The notes under the pieces were generated by a model. That model was not told where the DNA came from. It saw nothing but the letters and a program-made list of their open reading frames with translations, and ran no database searches. The position numbers and the translations under genes were made by a program. This document shows positions 11,169 to 20,260 of a stretch of DNA of 64,000 bases, piece after piece; positions within the stretch are counted from its first letter, which is position 1; each line of letters starts with the position of its first letter. The stretch is taken from NCBI GenBank assembly GCA_019096065.1, contig JAGUCH010000008.1:6723501-6787500 (forward strand). Reading direction: 5' to 3'. This stretch comes from Paracyclopina nana. Its lineage: Eukaryota > Arthropoda > Copepoda > Cyclopoida > Cyclopettidae.

Positions 11169-11181
11169 ACCGCTGCCACCA
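11169..11181 (-). promoter_or_regulatory. Primer binding site, tRNA-Leu type
   Basis: On the minus strand TGGTGGCAGCGGT starts five bases after the LTR end. It is complementary to the 3' end, including CCA, of a tRNA-Leu (AAG/UAG type), whose mature end is ...ACCGCTGCCACCA. The 13-base match and its position support a tRNA-Leu primer. The tRNA sequence is from general knowledge. Confidence 0.7.
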
Positions 11182-11186
11182 AATAG

Positions 11187-11376
11187 TGGCTCCTGGAACC
11201 GCGATACAAAATGGCCTAGTCTCTGCGAATCTCTGAATATAACTAGTTGCTTTATTTGAAGGACCAAGCATATTTATAGACTCAAACAGGGAAGTGTAAT
11301 GATAAAGGAGCTTTACGGTGGAAGGGTTGCTATGCAGAATTGAAGGTTGCAAGGAAGTAGGAAGACGCAATGTGCA
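11187..11376 (-). repeat. 5' LTR of the env-bearing Gypsy element
   Basis: About 190 bp matching the left LTR at 1893-2098. On the minus strand it has TATAAATA followed by AATAAA about 20 bases on. Several substitutions and a short length difference separate the two LTRs, so the insertion is not recent. Confidence 0.85.
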
Positions 11377-11733
11377 AGTCCATTTTGCACATTATCCTCT
11401 AAACGGGGGGAACTTTGAATCAAGCGACCTCGAGAATTCAAAACAAAAACAAAAGACTCAAAACAAACTATGAAGCTAAAGTTTCAAACGAGTCTATGTG
11501 ACGTCACAAATTATCGCAAAACTCAAGAATTGCGGGGAAAGCTCAACAGCGAATTGCGCAGTGATCACCCGTAGCAAAAGAATTCTCACTTTTGCTCCTC
11601 AGCAATCATAACAAAGGTCAAAAAGACTAATATGATTAACGAAGTTATTCAAGCAAAAGACAAGTACAAAAAGCTGACATAGCATGTAAAGATGAGATGC
11701 ATGTAAGGTTGAGAACTCTCAATCACGGGGAGG
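11377..11733. other. Non-coding stretch between Gypsy LTR and unknown ORF cluster
   Basis: No ORF or repeat match is recognised. It holds TGACGTCA at 11497-11506, a CRE-like palindrome, which may belong to the promoter of the following ORF cluster. Confidence 0.4.
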
Positions 11734-11735
11734 CA

Positions 11736-11741
11736 TATAAA
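11736..11741 (+). promoter_or_regulatory. Possible TATA box of the unknown ORF cluster
   Basis: TATAAA in the context GGCATATAAAGCCC lies 74 bases before the ATG at 11815. A second GGCATATAAAG lies at about 11968 inside the ORF. Spacing fits a pol II core promoter, but this is inference. Confidence 0.35.
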
Positions 11742-11814
11742 GCCCACGAGGCACCCACCCCGATCACTTCATGTATGAACTTTCTCGGGTAAACCCATCT
11801 TTAAAAGACTCAAA

Positions 11815-12293
11815 ATGACTCACCAACTCAACGCGGTCAAAAGACCAGCTTTTGAACACAAGTTCAATAAGCCAACATTCTTCAGTAAATTGAAGAAAAA
11901 GGGGGTTGGCATCGCCGAAGTCCTGCTTAACCTGAAGGATCAAATCCTCGGCTCCAAGTCCCAGGAGGGGCATATAAAGAAGGTCCCCATCAAACACCTG
12001 AAAAAGAGGTTAGACTGGTCAACCTGGATAGCCTTAGGCTCCTCCACCTCAGCAGAGGAGAGGTATATGAAGCAATTCACGGATATCGGGATTTGGCTTT
12101 CGCTTTTGAATCGGCATTGTATGACGGCAATCTCCCCTCCCCTTATTTGACTTACAAAGCTCTGCAAACAGATGAGACTCGTCGCTTGGCTCGCTGTAAC
12201 CATCTAGAGCTCCAAAGGGAGGTAAATGGCATCGATGATATTGTGAGGCTTGAAAGCGAAGGTATAAACACCGCTCCAATGCCAGCTCCTTGA
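11815..12293 (+). pseudogene. Unrecognised protein ORF, frameshifted
   Basis: The frame from the ATG at 11815 is Lys- and Leu-rich at its start (FFSKLKKKGVGIAEVLLNL) and has balanced composition to about residue 95. After a shift near 12090 the reading continues in another frame with equally protein-like sequence (ESALYDGNLPSPYLTYKAL) to a stop at 12293. About 155 residues in all. I do not recognise the family. The base composition is more even than in the surrounding AT-rich DNA. It could be the first gene of an unidentified element or integrated virus, or a decayed host gene. Confidence 0.4.
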
Positions 12294-12730
12294 AATGATC
12301 GCAAACGATCTCACAGGAGCTTGGCTTCGTCTAGGACTAGAGGTGATGAGATGACTGCGAACTTTCCTCTCCAGTAACATTAAGGGACCCCAGGACGGAT
12401 CCAAAAGTGTTGAGCACTATAACTAGTGACAAACTTATTTTGGTCTCCGTCAGCGCCCTAAGCAGGGTTGTGGATCGAAATCCACACATAGCCATGGATG
12501 ACTTCTTCCGTCATAATAATGACTTCATTAGACCGGATCGTAAATAAGAGCTGCACAAATGCAAGACTGACTTTGTTGACTACCTTAGAAGGAGCCCCGG
12601 CATCCGGACCCCGTCCTCGTCATTGGCATCAGCATCGTCATCGGCTGCATCTATGGCAGCTTCAGACGAGTCATATCTGCCCAACAATATCACTTAAAAG
12701 TTTGGTTCTTGATAGCAACTTTATACCAAA
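12294..12730 (+). other. Degenerate coding-like stretch between unknown ORFs
   Basis: Short frames only. A Ser/Ala-rich segment near 12590-12695 ends with the codons for ASDESYLPNN. Nearly the same DNA (CTTCAGAC-AGTCATATC) recurs at about 13338, where it reads ASDKSYRPSS. This suggests that the two ORFs share a repeated tail. Confidence 0.3.
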
Positions 12731-13369
12731 ATGGATGGCAACATGAACACAAGCTCTCCCAATCATTCAGACGATGACAATCGCCAGAGACGTTGGAAAC
12801 TTGTATACAAAGAACTTGAAGCGGACTTGCAAGGCATTCAAGCTCAATATGACGAATGGCACAAAATCATGCCAGACGTCATGAAAAGATATATCAAGCC
12901 TTATATGAAAAAGCTCAAAGAGCTCAGGCCAAAGATCTCCCACCTCCACAAGGAAGTTGAAGCTTTCGAGGAAGACACGGACTTCATTGATGGAGAGGAT
13001 GGTGAGGCCAGAGACGAGGCTTTCATTGTCTGAAGAGAAAAAATGGAAATGATCCTCATAAGGAAACGAGGCTGGTTTGCATGATTCTGCAGATACCTCA
13101 CTGAATTCGAACGAGAGAACCCCGATGCATCAAAAATATCGGCCAACAAGTCCTCATATGTAATGCCTTTCCCAGAGGATTTGAACCTTTCCAAAATTTC
13201 AAAAACGAGCGTGAATACATGCCAAAACTTACTTGAAAAACGAGAAATTCTACGCTCAGACGAGCAAGAAGACAAAAGTGACAGAAACAAGGAAGTCTCC
13301 AAAAACAGCGAACCAGACTGGAATGCCCCAGAAAACAGCTTCAGACAAGTCATATCGGCCCAGCAGTAG
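12731..13369 (+). pseudogene. Unrecognised acidic coiled-coil ORF with two in-frame TGA stops
   Basis: One frame of about 212 codons starts at the ATG at 12731 and is broken only by TGA at 13031 and TGA at 13082. The first hundred residues look like an amphipathic helix rich in Lys/Glu/Leu, ending in a run of Asp/Glu. The part after the stops has FERENPDASKI- and SDEQEDKSDRN-type charged sequence. Both stops are TGA, as would follow from G-to-A or C-to-T change of Trp or Arg codons. From about 13340 the neighbouring frame becomes the protein-like one. Family unknown. Small acidic phosphoprotein-like ORFs occur in many RNA viruses and in retroelements, but nothing here identifies one. Confidence 0.4.
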
Positions 13370-13887
13370 CGGTGAGACATCCATGTCTTCATCCACCACC
13401 TCTTTGGAGCCAGGCTCAGAGCCCTCCATGACCTCGGGTTCTACCACGTCTGTCACAGACGTCGACCTTGACTTGGCGCTTCAGATCTGGAAGAGATGAA
13501 GTAGAAAATACTTCCGTTTGCCCACGTGATGCTAAAATCAGACTCACCCCTGTTAACAGCCACCACCTCGGCCTCAACTCTGGCCTCAACCTCAAATGAA
13601 CCTCACACCGTCCACCTCATTGATTTGGACTCAGTGGCGACGGCGCCAAAAATAGTACAAACGGAAGCCAAAGAAGAAATTGCGCCGCCGGCGGATCTAA
13701 AGCCGAACCAGGTCACGCAACCCCTGCAATTGTAAGACGCCCACCAACCCCAATTCCAGCTCCATCAGGGGCTTTGGCGGTCCCGTTCCCAGTGGGAGAT
13801 GTGGAATACCTTCTGAAGCAAGAAGACGGCAAAGTGGATGACCTTGACTATGAGATGGACGAGATGATTTTACGGGAAAATGATTAA
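13349..13887 (+). pseudogene. Unrecognised Ser/Thr-rich and acidic ORF remnants
   Basis: Three frames follow each other. 13349-13499 is Ser/Thr-rich and ends in DLDLALQIW. 13526-13735 is Thr/Ser/Pro-rich. 13624-13887 has a Pro-rich stretch, then an acidic tail containing VDDLDYEMDEMIL. The last ends with TAA at 13885 overlapping an AATAAA (13886-13891) that could serve polyadenylation. The steps between frames suggest decay of one or two proteins. No family recognised. Confidence 0.35.
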
Positions 13888-14113
13888 TAAATGTAAGGCC
13901 CTTTCATTTAGCGGAGAATGTTTGAATTTTCCTGCTTCCCTCCCCATCATCTCATTAGTCATCTAGTAAATAAACAAAGGCAGTTACGTTCCACCGTTCA
14001 CCCTAACCAGTTGTTCATCAAGATATTTATTCTCCAGTTTCATACTTAAAAGTATTACTTCGTAAAGTCATCGGCAATTTTGTCCAAGGACTTAGTATCC
14101 AGGTAGCAAATGC
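13888..14113. other. Non-coding junction before truncated Gypsy integrase
   Basis: No feature recognised. The second Gypsy element loses its integrase frame at 14114, so the breakpoint lies in or near this stretch. Confidence 0.4.
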
Positions 14114-15097
14114 TTACAATGATGAACAACTTTTGCTTATGTCACTAGTGTATCTTACCATCTTGAAAATCCAAGGCCAACCACTGAAGGTGTCCACAAC
14201 TATTAAATAGTCTGCCCCTTCATGATGACCCAAATCCATTGCAATACTCTGCATTGGGGCCGTTGGTACCATGTTCTCGCCTTCTTCATCATGCGGTAAA
14301 GAGGCCATGTACTTTTGGCACATTTCGCACTCTTCTACTGATTGTCTGATATCCTTGGTCATACCACTCCAATAGTAGAATTGTCTGGCCGTAGCCAGGC
14401 TCTTCGTTTGCCCAGGATGCGCAATATGAAGAGTCCTCAAGATGAATGGACGTGCTTCCTTTGGTACGAAGACACGTTTCCCATCAATGACAACCATTCC
14501 ATCTTGGACTGAAAGCTGCCCCCAAAGGTTTTGGGGCACCAGCTTTAATGCATGAATGGCCACACCCTTCTTCTTATGATGATGAAGGTCTTCCTGGATG
14601 GCCTCAATTAGATCCTGATACTCCTTGTCAGCTCTTGCTGCATCATGGATTTCTTGGAATGCAGGATCTTCTTGTGCTGAGACAGAGAGGGCTGAGATTA
14701 CGCTGATCTTTGAGTTCTTCAAAGTTTCTGTTTCTTCAGCGTCTGGGTGGTCATCTGAGAAGTTAATGGGATGTCTTGACAAGGCATCTGCAATGAAGTT
14801 TAACTTCCCCTCAAGGTAGACCAAATCGAAGTTGAATGGTAGTAGCCTCTCTCTAAGCCTCAAGAGTCTGGAGTTAGTGATCTCTGCCATGTCCTTGTTC
14901 ATAATACCAAGTAAAGGCTTGTGGTCAGTCTTCACCAAAATTTTTGGGCAGCCATGCAGAAAATGCGAGCTCTTCTCACATCCATAGACTATTCCCAGCA
15001 ACTCCAGCTCAATAGTTGCATAATTCTTCTCAGCAGCGGAGTTGACCTTGGACCCACAGGTAATCAGGTAGCTCCTGTCCGAGTCTTTTGGGTCATA
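14114..15097 (-). pseudogene. RNase H C-terminus and truncated integrase of second Gypsy element
   Basis: In the same frame as the upstream polyprotein after the TAG. RNase H continues to TDHKPLLGI and FIADALSRHPI. Then come the integrase zinc finger (H...H in HIAHPGQTKS, then CEMCQKY, about residues 200-260 of this part) and the core start MDLGHHEGADYLIVVDTFSG with the first catalytic Asp. The frame stops at 14114 before the second Asp and the Glu, so the integrase cannot work. Confidence 0.88.
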
Positions 15098-18000
15098 CTA
15101 AGTTAGAATGTAGCCGATGCCATATAACCTGCTGGCATCCGTTGTCAACACTGTGGTCTTGTTGACATCAAAATGCTTCACCAACAAAGGTCCGGTCAGG
15201 ATCTTCTTCAGCTGGTTGAAGTCTTCTTCGTGTCTTGGTAACCACTGAAACTGAACTTTGGCCTTGGTTAGCTCCCTCAATGAAGCTGACATGTGGGCCA
15301 AATCAGGCAAGAAACTTCCTAAAGTTTGAGCCAATCCCAAAAAGCTTCGCACATCCGACTGGTTGGCTGGCCTTGGGTACTCCCTGATTGCTTTCAAGTT
15401 GTCATCGTGTGGTTCTACACCATTCTTGCTGACCATGAATCCAGCAAACTTGACACGTTCACCCATGTGCAGCTTTTTGGGTGATAAGCTGACACCATAG
15501 GTTTTGCAGTTGCTGAGGAGGACATCCAGATTGTGCAGGGCTTCCTGCTCTGTTTCTCCCCAGATGAGGACATCATCGACCAATTTGACTCCCTTTCCGT
15601 TCAGGCCAGTCATGATCATGTCACTCCTGCAGCACCACTCATCGCTGGAAGATGTGAGCCCCATGGGAGCTCTCACATAACGGAATCTTCCCTGTGGTAG
15701 CAAAAATGTAGTCAAGTAGGATGACTTTTCTTCCAACTTGATCTGGTGGTATCCCTGCGCACAGTCTCCGACCACAAACCACTGAGCCTTTGCAGGGATG
15801 CTCTTCAACAAATGGAATGCAGACGTAAAGGGGTGGGTTGGTCTCTTCACGTACTTGTTCAGCTGAACAAAATCCGTAACCAACCTGACTGATTTGCCAT
15901 CAGACTTGATGACAAAGAAGCCTCTAGAGGTCCAGTCTGTCATCTCCCCTGGCTTCAGCTTCTTGACAATGTCGGCATCCTCCAAATCCTTAATGCACTT
16001 ATCCGCCGCTGCTTTGAGATGCACCGGTATGGCATTGGTTGAAGAGATCCTCATAGGTTTTATGTCCCCATCCACTAGGTGGATCTTCATGGGTTCACCC
16101 TTCATAAACCTGGTTTTGTCAAGCTTGTCTGCAAAGACTTCTGCATATTTGAGCTTCAAGCTCTCCAGAGTCATATCCATTGTGGTTGCTGCGATTGCCG
16201 TGGAGTTAATGTTTAGGCCAACCACGCCTAATATCTCCAGAGTCTGCCAATCGACAATCACCTCTTCTTCGTCACCAAGTGAAGCGACCACTGCATTGGT
16301 TACTACAACCACTTTCATGCCACGTGATATTGCAATCTCACATGTTCTGCTCGTCTTCACTTCGGTGCCATCAACGCTCCTGACGGTCTCCGGATTGGGA
16401 TATATTGGCATCCCCATCTCCGCTGCAACTTTCTCATCAACCACAGTAATGGTTGCTCCAGTATCTGGCAGGCAATACGTAGAGAAAGCAGACCCTACCT
16501 CAGGGCAAAATAATAGCTTGGCCTTGGGAGTTGGCCTTGATGACGTGACCCTGGTAGCATTGGGTAGGCATGAGGGCCGCAGCCCGCTCACTGCCTTGGA
16601 GATCTTCTGCTGCATCTCCTTCTTTTTTCTGCTCTTGGTCTTCGCCATCTTGATAACCCCTGCCCCTCCGTCATCTTCCTCCATCCTCTTGATGCGACTC
16701 TGAAAAATGAACGGCAGAGAGTATCTATCTTTTGATTTTTTCATAATGCGTATTGCCTCATTGCAAGCAATAGCGTTTTTACACTCCAACGTGCTAGAAA
16801 AATCAAAACTCAAAGGCAACTTAACTGTGAATTTTTTAATGGCTTTCGTCGGGTTCCCATTCGGCTTCTTCTCGCCACCCTCGCCCTTGCCTTTCTTCTT
16901 GAAGCATTTGTCCGCCCCATGACCCTTCTTCTTGCAAAATTGACAGGTTGGTGCCTTCGGACAATTTGGTCGGAGGTGCTCTTTACTTCCGCATTCAAAG
17001 CAACCTCCATGCTTCTTCTTCTGGCTTGAACCTGCGGCCTCAGCCCCAGCATTCGAGCCCATGGCCTTTTTCTTGCGATAAGCAGTAGGCCCAGCCTTCT
17101 TCACGGTAGGGTTCTCGTAACCCTCTTCGGTGGCTGTATTAACATCATACATATTGCCAGCCGATTTGAGCTCATCCATCGTTGCTTTGCCGCCAGCTAA
17201 GTTGTCGGCCTTGATAAGCTCTTTCCGTAAGGCTTTATTAGCTAGAGAGCTCATATAGAGGTACTTCATTACCGTCTCTATGTCCATGCTCTCGAACTCG
17301 GCTGCTTTGCATTTCAGCTCAAATGCAGCCCAACTCGTTCCATGCAGCTCGCTTGGGTTTGTACTTTTGTGACGAAAGCACTCCAGTCTTCTCTTAGACA
17401 ATGGAAACGCCAGCTGGAACTCGTTTACTACGATCCTCTCCATTGAAAGGATCCAAGGAGTGCCCACATTTTCATCTTGTATGAAAAGGGGCGATTCCGC
17501 ACTCAACTTTGCTGAAATCTTGGCTGATAGATTGGCATCAAATAATACCAGACTGTAAGTGTGCTGGGCATCGATGGACTTCTTCTGGATCTCCGACTCT
17601 TGAACGTAGGTCTTCCAAGTCCTCAAAAAAACCTGCAGCTCAATGGCTGTAGCACCAGTCTTCAGCGTTTTCGGCTTCAAATTTGCATCCGGCTTGACAA
17701 TTTTTCTGTCCTCTGATGCCGGTGCATTTGATGCCGATATGGCAGTTGGGTTGGCCTTTTCGTACCGGCCTGTGATTGCCAGTGCTTTCAATTCCAGGGC
17801 ATCCTTTCTCTCGAACATCTCCTTGACCTTGTCAGCTTGAGTGACTCGGGTCTCGTCCGGCAGGTTATTTAAAATCTGCATGATGCTATTCTCCTGGTCG
17901 ACCAACTTTTGTTTCAGCTTCTGGAGCTCTTTTGCTTCTGAAACTGAAATGTCCTTCTGCCTTTCCAGGGCCTCGCATAGCTTCTCTCCGGCATTCATGT

Positions 18001-18355
18001 GCCTGGACAGCCAACTCTTGTGTCCATTGAGACTATGTATTTGTTTGGTGAGGTCCTCGAGTGCTCTTGCACCTCTGGCTTCGGAAAGCTTTCCGATTGC
18101 CAATTGCAAGTCAGTTGGAATCTCCTTCTCGGTCATCGCTAAATTTGCTCTGACCGCACTTGTGTCAAATGTGTCCTCGTCACTATTTGTGGCTGCCAAA
18201 AGCGTATCTTCGGGGCCCTCCGCTTCTTCTTTGGCTTCTTCTAAGGCTTTCACTTGCCTTTGAAGTGCTGCAAATACGTTCTGATCTGCAGTATGCCACT
18301 CTTCTTCGCCAGCACTTTTAATTGAGTCCTGGCTCATGGACACTTTTGTTGACAC
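15098..18355 (-). CDS. Gag-protease-reverse transcriptase polyprotein (1085 aa)
   Basis: Gag begins with a long Glu/Lys-rich helical region with coiled-coil character (to about residue 220), then a capsid-like region. Two knuckles of CxxCxxxxHxxxxC type, CFECGSKEHLRPNC and CQFCKKKGHGADKC, lie near residues 450-485. The aspartic protease motif YCLPDTGATITVV is near residue 630. RT blocks follow: FFVIKSDGKSVRLVTDF, then APMGLTSSSD, then the catalytic LVDDVLIWG near residue 920 (VDD, where the first Gypsy has LDD), then RSFLGLAQTL. RNase H starts with VLTTDAS and reaches GIGYILT at the TAG. All catalytic residues of protease and RT are present. Fused gag-pol without a frameshift is less common than the usual -1 arrangement. 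Confidence 0.92.
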   Translation of the reverse strand: MSTKVSMSQDSIKSAGEEEWHTADQNVFAALQRQVKALEEAKEEAEGPEDTLLAATNSDEDTFDTSAVRANLAMTEKEIPTDLQLAIGKLSEARGARALEDLTKQIHSLNGHKSWLSRHMNAGEKLCEALERQKDISVSEAKELQKLKQKLVDQENSIMQILNNLPDETRVTQADKVKEMFERKDALELKALAITGRYEKANPTAISASNAPASEDRKIVKPDANLKPKTLKTGATAIELQVFLRTWKTYVQESEIQKKSIDAQHTYSLVLFDANLSAKISAKLSAESPLFIQDENVGTPWILSMERIVVNEFQLAFPLSKRRLECFRHKSTNPSELHGTSWAAFELKCKAAEFESMDIETVMKYLYMSSLANKALRKELIKADNLAGGKATMDELKSAGNMYDVNTATEEGYENPTVKKAGPTAYRKKKAMGSNAGAEAAGSSQKKKHGGCFECGSKEHLRPNCPKAPTCQFCKKKGHGADKCFKKKGKGEGGEKKPNGNPTKAIKKFTVKLPLSFDFSSTLECKNAIACNEAIRIMKKSKDRYSLPFIFQSRIKRMEEDDGGAGVIKMAKTKSRKKKEMQQKISKAVSGLRPSCLPNATRVTSSRPTPKAKLLFCPEVGSAFSTYCLPDTGATITVVDEKVAAEMGMPIYPNPETVRSVDGTEVKTSRTCEIAISRGMKVVVVTNAVVASLGDEEEVIVDWQTLEILGVVGLNINSTAIAATTMDMTLESLKLKYAEVFADKLDKTRFMKGEPMKIHLVDGDIKPMRISSTNAIPVHLKAAADKCIKDLEDADIVKKLKPGEMTDWTSRGFFVIKSDGKSVRLVTDFVQLNKYVKRPTHPFTSAFHLLKSIPAKAQWFVVGDCAQGYHQIKLEEKSSYLTTFLLPQGRFRYVRAPMGLTSSSDEWCCRSDMIMTGLNGKGVKLVDDVLIWGETEQEALHNLDVLLSNCKTYGVSLSPKKLHMGERVKFAGFMVSKNGVEPHDDNLKAIREYPRPANQSDVRSFLGLAQTLGSFLPDLAHMSASLRELTKAKVQFQWLPRHEEDFNQLKKILTGPLLVKHFDVNKTTVLTTDASRLYGIGYILT

Positions 18356-18520
18356 TTTTTTGTTGTGATGCTGCCAAGGGTGGCGGAACTTTCACAATTC
18401 CACTCACGAAACCTTCTCCGGCTGCCTCTCACACTTTGTTGTCGTGATGCTGCCAAGGGTGGCGGAAATTTTCCACTCACTAACCTTCTTCGGCTGCTTC
18501 TCAAACCTTCCCTCTTCTAG
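18356..18520 (-). repeat. 79-bp tandem duplication in the Gypsy leader
   Basis: GTGATGCTGCCAAGGGTGG occurs at 18365 and 18444 with similar downstream sequence. It lies directly upstream of the gag ATG in the untranslated leader. Confidence 0.75.
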
Positions 18521-18840
18521 GAAAGGGCCTCTTATGCAAAGAGACTGAGAACTGACGCCATGGTTGGTCCCGACCTCGTGGGTGACATTTAAGGCACTAC
18601 TACTCGAGCTACGTCGGTTGGATCCCTGGTCTTGTACCAGGAAACCGTGAGCACTACTACGCCGAGATTTACCAGATCGAGGCGAACGTATCCACTTTGA
18701 TACGAGATGAGTACAGAGTATAATACAGTGCAAGGTGAAGCAAAACACAAAGAAGTCAAGCATGCACAAGCGAGAAGGGAGTATCTACTATAGCTATAAT
18801 ACACGTGAGAGTCAATATAGGGAAGTATGCTTCAACATGA
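18521..18840 (-). other. Probable leader or 5' LTR of the second Gypsy element
   Basis: Non-coding, upstream of gag. An LTR would be expected here, but no second copy lies in the window to prove it. On the minus strand the stretch starts TGTTGAAGCATAC next to the satellite. I could not assign a primer site. Confidence 0.4.
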
Positions 18841-18848
18841 TACAACAT

Positions 18849-19083
18849 GAATATTGTTGAACATTGTTGAATGTTGTTGAATGTTGTTGAAAGTTGTTGA
18901 AAGTTGTTGAAAGTTGTTGAAAGTTGTTGAATACTGTTGAATGTTGTTGAATGTTGTTACATGTTGTTGAATGTTGTTGAGCATTGTTGAATGTTGTAGA
19001 ATGCTGTTCAAAATTGTTGAACATTGTTGAAAATGGTTGAAAGCTGTTAAATGTTTCAAACATTGGTTTAATTCTGTTGAACT
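18849..19083 (-). repeat. 10-bp satellite, GTTGTTGAAT orientation
   Basis: Diverged copies of a 10-bp unit close to GTTGTTGAAT on the plus strand. It forms the left arm of a large imperfect inverted repeat with 19143-19497. Confidence 0.9.
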
Positions 19084-19142
19084 GTTTAACAGTGTTAACA
19101 ATATTCAATCTAATCTAAGTTCATCAATGATGAACAGCATTT

Positions 19143-19497
19143 TACAACGTTAATCAACGTTCAACAACGTTCAACAACATTCAACAACATTCAACAACAT
19201 TCAACAACATTCAACAATGCTTAACAACATTTAACAATTGTCAACAACAATCAATAATGTTTAGCATCATTCAACAACATTTAACAATTGTCAACAACAA
19301 TCAATAATGTTTAGCATCATTCAACAACATTCAACAACATTCAACAACATTCAACAACGTTCAACAACGTTCAACAACATTCAACAACATTCAACAATGT
19401 TCAACAACGTTCAACAACAATCAACAACTTACAACAACTTACAACAACATTTAGCAACATTCAACAACATTCAACAACATTTAGCAACATTTTCAAC
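19143..19497 (+). repeat. 10-bp satellite, ACAACATTCA orientation
   Basis: The reverse complement of the left arm unit. It includes a direct duplication of about 60 bp (CAACAATCAATAATG at 19246 and 19304). The turning point between the arms is about 19085-19140. Confidence 0.9.
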
Positions 19498-19530
19498 TTG
19501 CTTTGTTAAGATTTGTTAGATAAATTTGAG

Positions 19531-20230
19531 TGTTGTTGACTGTTGTTGACTGTTGTTGACTGTTGTTGACTGTTGTTGACTGTTGTTGACTGTTGTTGAC
19601 TGTTGTTGACTGTTGTTGACTGTTGTTGACTGTTGTTGACTGTTGTTGACTGTTGTTGACTGTTGTTGACTGTTGTTGACTGTTGTTGACTGTTGTTGAC
19701 TGTTGTTGACTGTTGTTGACTGTTGTTGACTGTTGTTGACTGTTGTTGACTGTTGTTGACTGTTGTTGACTGTTGTTGACTGTTGTTGACTGTTGTTGAC
19801 TGTTGTTGACTGTTGTTGACTGTTGTTGACTGTTGTTGACTGTTGTTGACTGTTGTTGACTGTTGTTGACTGTTGTTGACTGTTGTTGACTGTTGTTGAC
19901 TGTTGTTGACTGTTGTTGACTGTTGTTGACTGTTGTTGACTGTTGTTGACTGTTGTTGACTGTTGTTGACTGTTGTTGACTGTTGTTGACTGTTGTTGAC
20001 TGTTGTTGACTGTTGTTGACTGTTGTTGACTGTTGTTGACTGTTGTTGACTGTTGTTGACTGTTGTTGACTGTTGTTGACTGTTGTTGACTGTTGTTGAC
20101 TGTTGTTGACTGTTGTTGACTGTTGTTGACTGTTGTTGACTGTTGTTGACTGTTGTTGACTGTTGTTGACTGTTGTTGACTGTTGTTGACTGTTGTTGAC
20201 TGTTGTTGACTGTTGTTGACTGTTGTTGAC
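19531..20230. repeat. Homogeneous 10-bp tandem array, 70 copies
   Basis: TGTTGTTGAC repeats 70 times over 700 bp, and I see no variant unit. It is the same family as the neighbouring arrays (AC in place of AT at the unit end). The minus strand is open throughout as a Gln/Ser/Thr/Val/Asn repeat, which is a consequence of the repeat. Homogeneity implies very recent expansion or an assembly artefact. Confidence 0.97.
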
Positions 20231-20260
20231 TGTGCAGCACTTTTTGAGGTGTTGTTCTAG

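Larger units (their letters stand above)
1893..11376 (-). mobile_element. Ty3/Gypsy LTR retrotransposon with env-like ORF (degenerate, with nested insertions)
   Basis: Two direct repeats at 1893-2098 and 11187-11376 are LTRs. Between them, on the minus strand, lie gag with a CCHC knuckle, RT with YLDD, RNase H, a DDE integrase and an env-like ORF, in the order of env-bearing Gypsy elements. A primer site complementary to the 3' end of tRNA-Leu lies five bases inside the right LTR. All ORFs carry frameshifts or stops. Two large inverted-repeat insertions interrupt it, at about 2424-4066 (env) and 7334-8332 (RNase H). No target-site duplication could be matched at the outer edges. No aspartic protease DTG/DSG motif was found between the gag knuckle and RT. 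Not mobile as it stands. Confidence 0.9.
14114..18355 (-). mobile_element. Second Ty3/Gypsy retrotransposon, nearly intact gag-pol, 3' truncated
   Basis: From ATG at 18355 down to 14114 the minus strand is one reading frame of 1413 codons broken only by a TAG at 15098-15100. The order is gag, two zinc knuckles, protease, RT, RNase H, integrase zinc domain, start of the integrase core. The core is cut after its first Asp region, and no 3' LTR is found on the left. The very low decay next to the heavily mutated first Gypsy element implies a much younger insertion, or selection. Confidence 0.9.

Noticed and set aside
15894-16703. A 269-residue plus-strand ORF opposite the second Gypsy pol
   Set aside because: Shadow of the strongly supported minus-strand polyprotein.
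19506-20240. A 244-residue Gln/Ser/Thr/Asn repeat protein on the minus strand
   Set aside because: It is the direct translation of a homogeneous 10-bp satellite, where 30 bases give a 10-residue repeat. No non-repeat coding flank.
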